Positions 1 through 6,548 of a DNA stretch of 7,967 bases are shown here, piece by piece. The number at the start of each line of letters is the position of its first letter. The first letter of the stretch is position 1. Source of the DNA: Alphaproteobacteria bacterium (GTDB taxonomy: Bacteria; Pseudomonadota; Alphaproteobacteria; Sphingomonadales; Sphingomonadaceae). The stretch spans positions 1 through 7,967 of the forward strand of contig JAHJSJ010000261.1 in the NCBI GenBank assembly GCA_018830415.1, read 5' to 3'. The notes beneath the pieces were generated by a model. It was given only the letters and a program-made list of their open reading frames with translations, had not been told where the DNA came from and did not search any database. The translations under genes were made by a program, and so were the position numbers.

Positions 1-389
1 AACGGCTGCGCAGCGAATTGGGGCGGGAGCCGGGCCGGGCGGAACTGGCACAGGCGATGGCGGTCAGCGATGCCGAATTGCGCGCCATCGAAGCATCGGG
101 TGTCAAACTCACCCCGATTGACGATGCCTATGATGAAACCAGCCTCGCCTTTGCCAGCGACGATCCCGACCCGTTCGAGGCGCTATGCGCCGCCGAAGAC
201 CGCGATCGGTTGGTGGAGGCGATGATCCAATTGCCCGACCGGCTGAAACTGGTGTTGCAGTTGTTCTTTGTCGAAGAACTGAACCTCACCGAAATCGCCG
301 CCGTATTGGAAGTCAGCGTGCCGCGCGTCCACCAGCTGCGCGCCAAGGCGTTGAAAGACCTGCGCGCGCTGATGGAGGGGGATTATTAG
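1..389 (+). CDS. fliA: RNA polymerase sigma factor FliA (sigma-28 type), C-terminal part
   Basis: This is the 3' end of a sigma-70-family gene. The reading frame is open from base 3 and runs off the left edge, so the TTG at 18 is not a real start. About 128 residues are visible. They begin in region 3 ('ELGREPGRAELAQAMAVS', a typical sigma region 3 helix), pass through an acidic linker, and end with region 4. Region 4 contains 'QLPDRLKLVLQLFFVEELNL' followed by the helix-turn-helix 'TEIAAVLEVSVPRVHQL', which would contact the -35 element. The FVEELNL-TEIA-VL pattern is the form I associate with FliA, the sigma factor that directs core polymerase to late flagellar and chemotaxis promoters and is held off by FlgM. 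No flagellar neighbour is visible, so another alternative sigma-70 factor remains possible. The gene converges with the amidohydrolase gene. Confidence 0.8.
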   Translation, partial: RLRSELGREPGRAELAQAMAVSDAELRAIEASGVKLTPIDDAYDETSLAFASDDPDPFEALCAAEDRDRLVEAMIQLPDRLKLVLQLFFVEELNLTEIAAVLEVSVPRVHQLRAKALKDLRALMEGDY

Positions 390-394
390 CCCCC
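377..394 (+). terminator. Possible hairpin terminator at the fliA stop codon
   Basis: GGGGG (377-381) and CCCCC (390-394) can pair around the 8-nt loop ATTATTAG, which contains the fliA stop codon TAG (387-389). The moderately T-rich ATTTCACTTT follows. The stem is only 5 bp and there is no clean T run, so this is a weak candidate for an intrinsic terminator. It may be chance in GC-rich DNA. Confidence 0.25.
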
Positions 395-406
395 ATTTCA
401 CTTTCG

Positions 407-490
407 TCGTCACCCCGGCGCAGGCCGGGGCCTAGGGCTTCGTAACCCGACGCTTGCCGCCCTGGGTCCCAGCTTTCGCTGGGATGACGA
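407..490. repeat. Paired-hairpin palindromic intergenic repeat (REP/MITE-like)
   Basis: The element has two 31-bp arms, 407-437 and 460-490. The reverse complement of the right arm matches the left arm at 24 of 31 positions, and TCGTCA and AGGG mark the outer and inner ends. Each arm also holds its own perfect 7-bp hairpin: CCCCGGC-GCAG-GCCGGGG (413-430) and TCCCAGC-TTTC-GCTGGGA (467-484). The arms are separated by 22 bp. The element lies between the ends of two convergent genes, a usual site for such repeats. Its translations ('WVPAFAGMT' on plus, 'GLRRGDD' on minus) are familiar spurious peptides from dispersed repeats in alphaproteobacteria. It may serve as a bidirectional terminator or mRNA 3'-end stabiliser, though neither hairpin is followed by a T run. 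Confidence 0.75.
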
Positions 491-502
491 TTGTGCCACA
501 GC

Positions 503-3500
503 TTACCCCGCGTCCCCGTCTGCATGGCCCCGGCCTTCTGCGGTCGCCTCGGCCGATCCGCCCGCGCCTTTGCCGTCATGGGCTTCCCACCAATAGGGTT
601 GCCGCGTGGCGGTGCCGGTGCCGACCTCGTTCAGCGTCGCGGCGTTATACAACCGCCCGCCGATCATCACCTGTTCGATATTGTCCGAATTGGCGATGTC
701 CTGCGAAGGGTCGTCGGACAGGATCACAAGATCGGCCAGCTTGCCCGGCTCGATGCTGCCAATGTCCTTGGCCATGCCAAGCGATTGCGCCGAGGTGATG
801 GTGCCTGCCTTCAACGCTTCCACCGCGCTCATCCCGCCGCGTGCGAAGCTCCACAATTCCCAATGCGCGCCGATGCCCGCCTGCTGGCCATGCGCACCGA
901 TGCTGACCTTCACCCCGCGCTGGGCCAGTTTGCGCGCCTCGCGGGCGTTGTTGTCATCGACGAAGGCCCATTCAGGGGCCTTAACCCGGCGGCCATTTTC
1001 CGCGAGCAGCGCCTTGGGCGGGGTGTGGATCATCAGCGGGTGATCGAACACGTCCATTGCCTGGCGCCAATAGGGATCGCCCGCCAGCCCGCCATAGGTG
1101 ACCACCAGCGTGGGCGTGTAATTGCTGTTCGACTGGCCGAAGAACTGCAACACGTCTTCGTAGAACACGTCGACGGGGACATTGTGTTCAAGGGTCGAAT
1201 TGCCATCGGCGACAAGGTTCATGTCCATCCCGAACAGCGATCCACCTTCGGCCACGACGAGCATGTTTTCCGCCGCCGCCGCGCGCGCGACCATCTGGCG
1301 CTGTTCACGCCGGGGCTGGTTGTAGTTCTTGACCGAAATCCCGCCCTGCGCCTTGATCCGGCGCACGTGGGCCAGCGCATCGTCGTAGCTGTCGATCCGG
1401 GCATAGACGCCGGGTGCCTTCGCGCCGTAAATAATCTCACCGGTCGAGAAGATGCGCGGGGCCAGCGTCAGCCCGGCGCGCTGGCGTTCGGCAGCGGCGA
1501 ACACGGTGCTCGCCTGGCTCGACGGGTTGTGCACGGTGGTGACGCCCATCGCGAGGTCTTGCAATAGCGTCCAGTTCTGCTGCGGGATGAGATCGCCCAC
1601 CCCGTATGGGCCGTGGGCATGGGCATCGACGAGGCCGGGCATGATGGTCTTGCCCGCCGCGTCGATGAAGCGGGCGCCTTCGGGGAAGGTCATGGCCGCG
1701 ATCGAGCCTTCGCCGACCGAGGTGATGCGGTCGCCCTCGATTACGATCACGCCGTTTGCGATCACGCCCGCGTCATCGGGGGCCAGCCCCGCCTTCATCG
1801 TCAGGATGCGCGCGCCGTGGATGACCGTGGTGCCGCTGGGCTTGGCCGCCTGCACCGTCACCCCGAGCGGGATGCCGGTGGTGGGCGGGGTGTAGGCAGC
1901 GGTCTTGTCGCCATCCGCCTTGGGCAAAGCGGGGAACAGCGCGCTGACGCTGGCGCTCTGCAACGACGGGCCGATCGACCAGAACAGCGTCTCGCCCCCG
2001 TTCGCCCAGCCGAGGTAATCCGCGCCCCCGGTGCTGACCTTGGTTACGGGCAGCGGCCCGCCCTTTTCGCTGACATCCACCGGCTTGCCGCCGGGGATCA
2101 GCGGCATCGCAAACACCTCGTAATTCTGGCGGAAGGCAATGGTTCGGCCATCGGATGCGATCCGCATGTCATTGGCGAGTTCGCCCCTGGCGTGGACGCG
2201 CTTCGCCTCACCATTGAGGTCGGTCGAAACCAGCGCCAGCTTGCCCCCGTCCCGTGCCAGCATGAACAATCGGTCGGCGGTGGTGCCCCATTGCGGGTTG
2301 CCGCCGCTGCGGCTGACAAGGCGCGGTTCCCCGCCGCTGACCGGCATCACATAGATCCCCGCGTTTTCGGAGAAGTCCGGCGCGGTTAGGTATCCGCCTT
2401 CGCGCTTTTCGAACGCAATCATGCTGCCATCGGGCGAGAAGGCAATATTGCCGAAATGCCCCGGCCCGGTCAGCACCCGGCGGTTCTGCCCATTGGCATC
2501 GGCGAGGATGATTTCGCCCAAGCTGGCATCGTTCCAGCGCACATAGGCAAGGCTGCTACCGTCACGGCTGAACGCGGGGAAGGCTTCCACCGCATCCGCC
2601 GGATCGCCGGTCAGCGGCGCAGGCGCATCACACCCCCGCGCGGATTTGCTGTAGAGCCGCCCAAGGCTTTCAAACACCACGCGGCTGCCATCGGGTGACA
2701 GCGTGGCAAAGCGCGGCATGGTGGTGGTGAAGCTATCGGGCGCAACGTCGATCACCGGGTGCGGCGCATCGGCCACCCCGCGCGTGTCGTTGACCGTGAA
2801 GGGGATCACCGCATGACCGCTCCCGTCGCGGGCCACGCGGTTGAGTTTCCCGCCCGCCCAGAACACGATCCCGCTGCTATCGGGCAGCCAGTCGATATTA
2901 GGATAGACCCCGGTGACCGCCCAGGTTTCCTGCACGTCCATGTCAAGCTGGCCGTAGATCATCCGCTCGCGCCCGCTGGCGAGGTCTTTGATCCACAGCT
3001 GGCTCTGATCCTTGTCGCGCCGGACGAAGGCGAGTTCCGTGCCATCGGGAGAAGGCGCAGGGCGCACCGCGCCGCCATAGCCGCTGACGGCGGTGGTCAC
3101 TTCACCGGTGGCGAGATCGTGGCGTTCGATCGCGAAGATACCGCTTTGCGAATCCTGCGCGTATTCGAAGATGTTCCCGTCCGTGGTGTTGCGGGTATAG
3201 TAGATTGCGCTGCCATCGGGCGCAAACACCGGCTCGCCCAGTTCCTTCTGCAAGGCTTCGTTCGCGCGTTCGACGACCTGCACCCCGCCGCCGCCGCTAA
3301 CGTGGTAGAGCCAGATTTCGCCAGTGCCGAGCGAGCGGCCAGTGGTGAAATGCTTTTTCGCAGCAATAAACCGTCCGTCGGGCGACCATGCGGGCTGGTT
3401 GAGAAGGCGGAAATCCTCCTTCGTCACCTGCCGCTTGTCGCTGCCATCGGCGTTCATCACCCAGATATTGTCCCCGCCGCCGCGATCCGAGGTGAAGGCG

Positions 3501-3820
3501 ATGCGCGTGCCATCGGGGGAGAAGCGCGGGTGAACGTCCCATGCAAGGCCATCGGCAATCCGCTTGGGCGTGCCGCCCGAAATCGGCATGGTGTAAATGT
3601 CACCGAGCAGCGTGAAGGCCAGCGTCTGCCCATCGGGCGCAACGTCCACGTCCATCCACGTGCCTTCGTCGGTGCGGATTGGCACTTGCTTGATGGTGGC
3701 ACCCTTGGGTGCTTCAACGCTCCAGCTTGCCTCGGCCTTCGGAGCTTTCTTGCTCTGAGCCGCAAGTGGAGTGGCAATGCAGGCGGCCCCGGCGAGCAGG
3801 GCGGCGGCGATATGGCGCAT
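503..3820 (-). CDS. Exported PD40/TolB-like beta-propeller fused to an amidohydrolase domain
   Basis: The product is 1105 residues. Residues 1-21 look like a Sec signal peptide (hydrophobic AAALLAGAACIATPLAA, cleavage probably before QSKK), so the protein should act in the periplasm. Residues about 50-620 form a PD40/WD40-like propeller with recurring 'SPDG'-type turns near 61, 101, 146, 200, 257, 312, 375, 418 and 462. From about 662 an amidohydrolase begins: 'TTVIHGARILTM', then the metal motif H734-A-H736 in 'PGLVDAHAHG', candidate carbamylated lysine K831 ('ISVKNYN'), H879 ('TLEHN'), and the C-terminal 'GSIEPGKLADLVIL' (1021-1034). The strand 5 and strand 8 positions carry E858 and H977 instead of the usual His and Asp. 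The tail after 'QPYWW' is Gly/Ala-rich and probably disordered. The start is supported by a strong ribosome binding site. The architecture is familiar, but the substrate is unknown; hydrolysis of a peptide-like or cyclic amide is only a family-level guess. Confidence 0.88.
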   Translation of the reverse strand: MRHIAAALLAGAACIATPLAAQSKKAPKAEASWSVEAPKGATIKQVPIRTDEGTWMDVDVAPDGQTLAFTLLGDIYTMPISGGTPKRIADGLAWDVHPRFSPDGTRIAFTSDRGGGDNIWVMNADGSDKRQVTKEDFRLLNQPAWSPDGRFIAAKKHFTTGRSLGTGEIWLYHVSGGGGVQVVERANEALQKELGEPVFAPDGSAIYYTRNTTDGNIFEYAQDSQSGIFAIERHDLATGEVTTAVSGYGGAVRPAPSPDGTELAFVRRDKDQSQLWIKDLASGRERMIYGQLDMDVQETWAVTGVYPNIDWLPDSSGIVFWAGGKLNRVARDGSGHAVIPFTVNDTRGVADAPHPVIDVAPDSFTTTMPRFATLSPDGSRVVFESLGRLYSKSARGCDAPAPLTGDPADAVEAFPAFSRDGSSLAYVRWNDASLGEIILADANGQNRRVLTGPGHFGNIAFSPDGSMIAFEKREGGYLTAPDFSENAGIYVMPVSGGEPRLVSRSGGNPQWGTTADRLFMLARDGGKLALVSTDLNGEAKRVHARGELANDMRIASDGRTIAFRQNYEVFAMPLIPGGKPVDVSEKGGPLPVTKVSTGGADYLGWANGGETLFWSIGPSLQSASVSALFPALPKADGDKTAAYTPPTTGIPLGVTVQAAKPSGTTVIHGARILTMKAGLAPDDAGVIANGVIVIEGDRITSVGEGSIAAMTFPEGARFIDAAGKTIMPGLVDAHAHGPYGVGDLIPQQNWTLLQDLAMGVTTVHNPSSQASTVFAAAERQRAGLTLAPRIFSTGEIIYGAKAPGVYARIDSYDDALAHVRRIKAQGGISVKNYNQPRREQRQMVARAAAAENMLVVAEGGSLFGMDMNLVADGNSTLEHNVPVDVFYEDVLQFFGQSNSNYTPTLVVTYGGLAGDPYWRQAMDVFDHPLMIHTPPKALLAENGRRVKAPEWAFVDDNNAREARKLAQRGVKVSIGAHGQQAGIGAHWELWSFARGGMSAVEALKAGTITSAQSLGMAKDIGSIEPGKLADLVILSDDPSQDIANSDNIEQVMIGGRLYNAATLNEVGTGTATRQPYWWEAHDGKGAGGSAEATAEGRGHADGDAG
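2426..3640 (-). repeat. Degenerate PD40 propeller-blade repeats within the amidohydrolase gene
   Basis: This part of the gene encodes about nine blade-turn motifs of the form [SA]-PDG followed by a hydrophobic strand such as 'RIAFTSD' or 'ELAFVRR'. The spacing is about 40-60 residues. At DNA level this appears on the plus strand as a recurring GCCATCGGG word, for example near 2427, 2687, 3213 and 3509. It reflects protein repeats rather than a separate DNA element. The number of motifs exceeds one seven-bladed propeller, so two propellers or an irregular larger one are possible. Confidence 0.7.
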
Positions 3821-3827
3821 GAATGTA

Positions 3828-3836
3828 TCTCCCTCT
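3828..3836 (-). promoter_or_regulatory. Ribosome binding site of the amidohydrolase gene
   Basis: On the minus strand, AGAGGGAGA lies 7 nt upstream of the ATG at 3820-3818. It is a strong purine-rich Shine-Dalgarno sequence and fixes this start, which also begins a well-formed signal peptide. Confidence 0.75.
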
Positions 3837-3848
3837 GTTGGAACGGGA

Positions 3849-3898
3849 GACTAACGCCGCGCAAGGATATTGCCAGCCTTGGTCCGATGTCGTTAGTC
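3849..3898. repeat. 8-bp inverted repeat spanning the gap between the dehydrogenase and amidohydrolase genes
   Basis: GACTAACG (3849-3856) and CGTTAGTC (3891-3898) are perfect inverted copies 34 bp apart. The right copy contains the stop codon of the acyl-CoA dehydrogenase gene. Inside the interval, CAAGG (3862-3866) and CCTTG (3877-3881) form a second, smaller stem. In RNA this could be a two-level hairpin in the 72-nt spacer. It lacks a T run, so a simple terminator is not supported. A protein-binding site, a processing site or chance all remain possible. No convincing -35/-10 pair was found in the spacer. Confidence 0.3.
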
Positions 3899-5191
3899 GA
3901 ATTGTCCCCGCTTCGGCCCCAGATAGCCGAACAGATACGCCCCCACTTTCCGCATCTGGATCTCCTCCGAACCTTCGGTGATCCGATACCGGCGGTGGTG
4001 GCGATAAATGTGTTCGAAGGGTTTGTGCCGCGAATAGCCGATGCCGCCGTGGACCTGCATCGCCCTATCGGCGGCTTCGCATACCAGCCGGTTCGCCCAG
4101 TAATTGCACATCGATACCTTGTCGCTGATCGTGCGTTCGATCTGTTCGTGGGGCATGTTGTCCATCTCCCACGCGGTCTTGAAGATCAGCAGCCGCAGCA
4201 TTTCCGCCTGCGTCGCCAGCTCCACCAGCGGGAACTGGATCGCCTGATTGCGCGCCAGTTCCTCACCGAAGGGCTTGCGTTCCCGCGCGTATTTCACGCT
4301 TTCGTCGATGCAATAGAGCGCCGCGCCGCAGCTGCTCGCAGCTTGCCGGATGCGGTTCTGGTGGACGAAGCTTTGCGCCAGCGCGAGGCCGCGGCCTTCC
4401 ACGCCGAGGATCGCGCTATCGGGCACCCAGACATTGGTGACGCTGAGGCGCGGGTGATCGGTGGGCATATTGAACGTCCACATCCACTCCTCGATTTCGA
4501 GGCCGGGGGTGGGATTGGGGACGAGGAAGCAGGTGATCCCGCTCGCGTCGCCTGCTTGGCCGGAAGTGCGTGCGAACATCGCGCAGTGGGTGGCGACGTG
4601 CATCCCGGTGATCCACATCTTTGCGCCATCGATCCGCCAGCCGTCCACCCCGTCGCGGGTTTCCCTGACAGCGACCGTCTCCATGTGGGTGGCATCCGAT
4701 CCGTGGTCGGGTTCGGTCAGGCCGAAGGCGACGCGGCGCCCCTTCCCGTAAGCGCGCTCGAACCCGCCGGTGATGAACTCGGCTTTCTGCTCCTCGGTCC
4801 CCCACTGGTCAAACATGGCGACGAAGGGGAAATTGCCGACGATCGAGTGTTCGTTCTGCAAGTCATTGTGCAGGCCCAGCCCTTGGCGCGCGAAGTGCTC
4901 GCGGATCACCGCCATCCAGAGGTTGCTGCCATCCTTGCCGCCGTAACGCTTGGGGGCGGAGAAGCGCCAATGTCCGGCGCGGTCGGCGCGGCGGGTTGCT
5001 TCCTTGAGCAGTTCTTCCCACTCGCGGCGGGGCAGCCCGCCCGCTTCAAAGTCCGTCCGCGCATATTCACGGCGGTGGTCGAAGAAACGGATGTTGTCGT
5101 CCTGCGCCTCCAGCGGCTTGATCTCGGAAGCGATGAAGGCGTCGAGTTCGTTCAGGTAAGCCTGAAGGTCGGCGGGGATGGCGAAGTCCAT
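3893..5191 (-). CDS. Acyl-CoA dehydrogenase family flavoprotein
   Basis: The product is 432 residues, slightly longer than the usual 380-410, and should be a soluble FAD enzyme acting on acyl-CoA thioesters. The N-terminal helical domain runs to about 150. The middle domain has 'FGLTEPDHGSDA' (156-167, family signature 1) and 'WRIDGAKMWITG' (185-196). The C-terminal domain has 'ARERKPFGEEL' (302-312) with Q316 for FAD contacts, and signature 2 starting at 'QVHGGIGYSRHKPFEH' (379-394). E406 in 'RITEGSEEIQ' matches the catalytic glutamate of medium-chain enzymes, with EGS replacing the common EGT. An unusually basic stretch, residues 397-403 (RHHRRYR), precedes it. The start directly abuts the stop of the upstream phosphotransferase gene (TAAATG) and has its own Shine-Dalgarno, so the two are co-translated. 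Substrate chain length cannot be read from the sequence. The neighbouring kinase suggests a hydroxy- or phospho-acyl-CoA, but this enzyme may be an ordinary alpha,beta-dehydrogenase. Confidence 0.93.
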   Translation of the reverse strand: MDFAIPADLQAYLNELDAFIASEIKPLEAQDDNIRFFDHRREYARTDFEAGGLPRREWEELLKEATRRADRAGHWRFSAPKRYGGKDGSNLWMAVIREHFARQGLGLHNDLQNEHSIVGNFPFVAMFDQWGTEEQKAEFITGGFERAYGKGRRVAFGLTEPDHGSDATHMETVAVRETRDGVDGWRIDGAKMWITGMHVATHCAMFARTSGQAGDASGITCFLVPNPTPGLEIEEWMWTFNMPTDHPRLSVTNVWVPDSAILGVEGRGLALAQSFVHQNRIRQAASSCGAALYCIDESVKYARERKPFGEELARNQAIQFPLVELATQAEMLRLLIFKTAWEMDNMPHEQIERTISDKVSMCNYWANRLVCEAADRAMQVHGGIGYSRHKPFEHIYRHHRRYRITEGSEEIQMRKVGAYLFGYLGPKRGQFD

Positions 5192-6544
5192 TTATTGCTC
5201 TCCGGTCCAATTCTTGTGCGCAAGGGCGAGCGCGGGGTATTTGGGGCTATCCACCCTGACCATCTCAAGCGCATCGAAGCGAAGCTTGGCCAGCAGGCCC
5301 TTGGTCTTCAGGGACTCATCGCCTGAAAGGAAATGGTCGGACAGGTCTTTTGCATCGATCCCCGAAAAGTCGAGTTCCGGTTCACGAGCTATGATGCCGA
5401 GCGCGTTCCTAGCCACGGCCAGTTGAAAACGGTCATGCCCTTCCATCCGATGCTTGACGCTTGCGAGCCATTCGGCAACCGCCGTCGCGATCTCCGCGAT
5501 TGTCGCATCCCCCGCAGTGTCGTGGGCCGTTTCCTTGCGCGGTGGCAAGCGGCGCGCCCGCTCTACCTCCGGCGCATCCTCCTCCAGCAGCAGCAGCAGG
5601 TCGAGCTCCTGCTCGCTCGTCCGGCGCGAGATCACCACGCGTTCGAGCATCCGGTCCGCGCCGCTGCGCCATTGCGCCGCCATCTTGAGGCAGCCCAAGG
5701 CCCACCACACGGTGCGGTAGATCGTCCAGAAACGGAAGCGGGCGGGATCGGCGCGGGTGCCGCTTTCGGCCTCATAGGCGGCGAAGTAGTCCGCAAGGCT
5801 CCCCAGCCCCAGCGCCGGGCGGTCGTGGCGGGCGAAGCGCCACACCGCCATGCAGCCGAAGGCCAAGTCTTCGTGGCGGTCGCCGAAATGGGCGATCTCC
5901 CAGTCGAGCACCCCCGTCAGCGTCGAGCCCTCCACCAGCAGATTGCCCATCCGGTAATCGCCGTGGTTGAGGACGGGCTCGACCTCTGGCGGGCAATTGT
6001 CCTCCAGCCACTTCAGCCCCAGCGCGATGATCGGCCGGTCGCCGCCCGCCTCGATGAACTGCGCCTTCAGGTCGGCAATCGCGGCACGGTAATCCATCAC
6101 CGGCACGCCCTCCGGCACGTCCGCTTGCCGCAAGCGATGGATGCGCGCCAAGTCCCGCGCCGCCTGCCGCAGCAAGCCTGCCGGGTCGTCACAACCGAGG
6201 ATCACCTTGGGATCAGCCGTCCCCGGCAAGGCCCGCATGATAAAGCCCGATCCGAGCCCGTCCCCCGGCTCCAGCACAGCAACCACTTCGGGCGCGGTCA
6301 CGCCCTTGGCGCGGGCGGCTTCGATCAGCGCCGCCTCGGTCGAATGCCCATAAGGCCGCCCCTCCATAAAGGCGAGGCTGGGTGCGCGGCGCAGGACGTA
6401 GGCGCTGTCGTCCGCCACAAACCGCCAGCTTTCCATCACCGCCCCGCCGGTGAGCCGCTGCGGCTCCAACGACAAAGCGCCGAGCCCAGCGCGGGCACAC
6501 ACCCGCGCCAGCCCGGCGCTCAGTTCGTCCGGGGACATACCCAT
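5192..6544 (-). CDS. Phosphotransferase family protein (ACAD11-N/LvaA-like) with C-terminal DUF6285/LvaB-like domain
   Basis: The product is 450 residues. Residues about 20-290 have the aminoglycoside-phosphotransferase/choline-kinase fold: 'YVLRRAP' (49-55) at the nucleotide-binding strand, the Brenner motif 'LNHGDYRMGNLLV' (192-204) with probable catalytic D196 and metal ligand N201, and 'GVLDWEIAHFGDRHEDLAF' (211-229) with metal-binding D214. This is the subfamily next to acyl-CoA dehydrogenases (LvaA, ACAD10/11 N-domain) that phosphorylates hydroxyacyl-CoAs, not the antibiotic-resistance group. A charged linker (about 321-346) leads to a second domain of about 100 residues ('AEIATAVAEWL', 'LAVARNALGIIAREPEL', 'LLAKLRFDALEMV'). 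It resembles DUF6285, seen elsewhere as a separate small protein such as LvaB; I identify it from memory. The gene starts 4 bp after the aldehyde dehydrogenase stop with no clear Shine-Dalgarno, so translation is probably coupled. ATG at 6538 is an alternative start. Confidence 0.87.
   Translation of the reverse strand: MGMSPDELSAGLARVCARAGLGALSLEPQRLTGGAVMESWRFVADDSAYVLRRAPSLAFMEGRPYGHSTEAALIEAARAKGVTAPEVVAVLEPGDGLGSGFIMRALPGTADPKVILGCDDPAGLLRQAARDLARIHRLRQADVPEGVPVMDYRAAIADLKAQFIEAGGDRPIIALGLKWLEDNCPPEVEPVLNHGDYRMGNLLVEGSTLTGVLDWEIAHFGDRHEDLAFGCMAVWRFARHDRPALGLGSLADYFAAYEAESGTRADPARFRFWTIYRTVWWALGCLKMAAQWRSGADRMLERVVISRRTSEQELDLLLLLEEDAPEVERARRLPPRKETAHDTAGDATIAEIATAVAEWLASVKHRMEGHDRFQLAVARNALGIIAREPELDFSGIDAKDLSDHFLSGDESLKTKGLLAKLRFDALEMVRVDSPKYPALALAHKNWTGEQ
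5198..5203 (-). promoter_or_regulatory. Ribosome binding site of the acyl-CoA dehydrogenase gene, inside the phosphotransferase gene
   Basis: On the minus strand, GGAGAG lies 6 nt before the ATG at 5191-5189. It is formed by the Gly-Glu codons just before the phosphotransferase stop, whose final residues are G-E-Q. It decides the dehydrogenase start and allows reinitiation across the TAAATG junction. Confidence 0.75.
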
Positions 6545-6548
6545 GGCG

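Noticed and set aside
313..798. Small open frames crossing the intergenic repeat (peptides with WVPAFAGMT or GLRRGDD)
   Set aside because: These peptides are the known spurious translation of dispersed palindromic repeats, not proteins.
491..1567. 358-codon plus-strand open frame antisense to the 3' part of the amidohydrolase gene
   Set aside because: It lies opposite clear amidohydrolase motifs and has no recognisable domain. Its composition fits a GC-driven shadow frame.
3776..3820. Lipoprotein signal at Cys14 of the amidohydrolase
   Set aside because: The residues before Cys14 (AGAA) do not form a proper lipobox, since there is no Leu at -3. A normal signal peptidase I site after residue 21 fits better.
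3821..3892. Promoter for the amidohydrolase gene in the 72-bp spacer
   Set aside because: No convincing -35/-10 pair with normal spacing was found on the minus strand. Readthrough from the upstream operon or a non-canonical promoter cannot be distinguished.
2759..5326. 855-codon open frame on the plus strand, antisense to the amidohydrolase and acyl-CoA dehydrogenase genes
   Set aside because: It runs opposite two well-recognised genes and has no recognisable domain. Its Arg/His/Pro/Gly/Ala-rich composition is typical of the antisense frame of high-GC coding DNA.
5192..6544. Aminoglycoside resistance gene
   Set aside because: The fold is shared, but the motif form (LNHGDYRMGN), the extra C-terminal domain and the acyl-CoA dehydrogenase neighbour point to the metabolic LvaA/ACAD11-like group.
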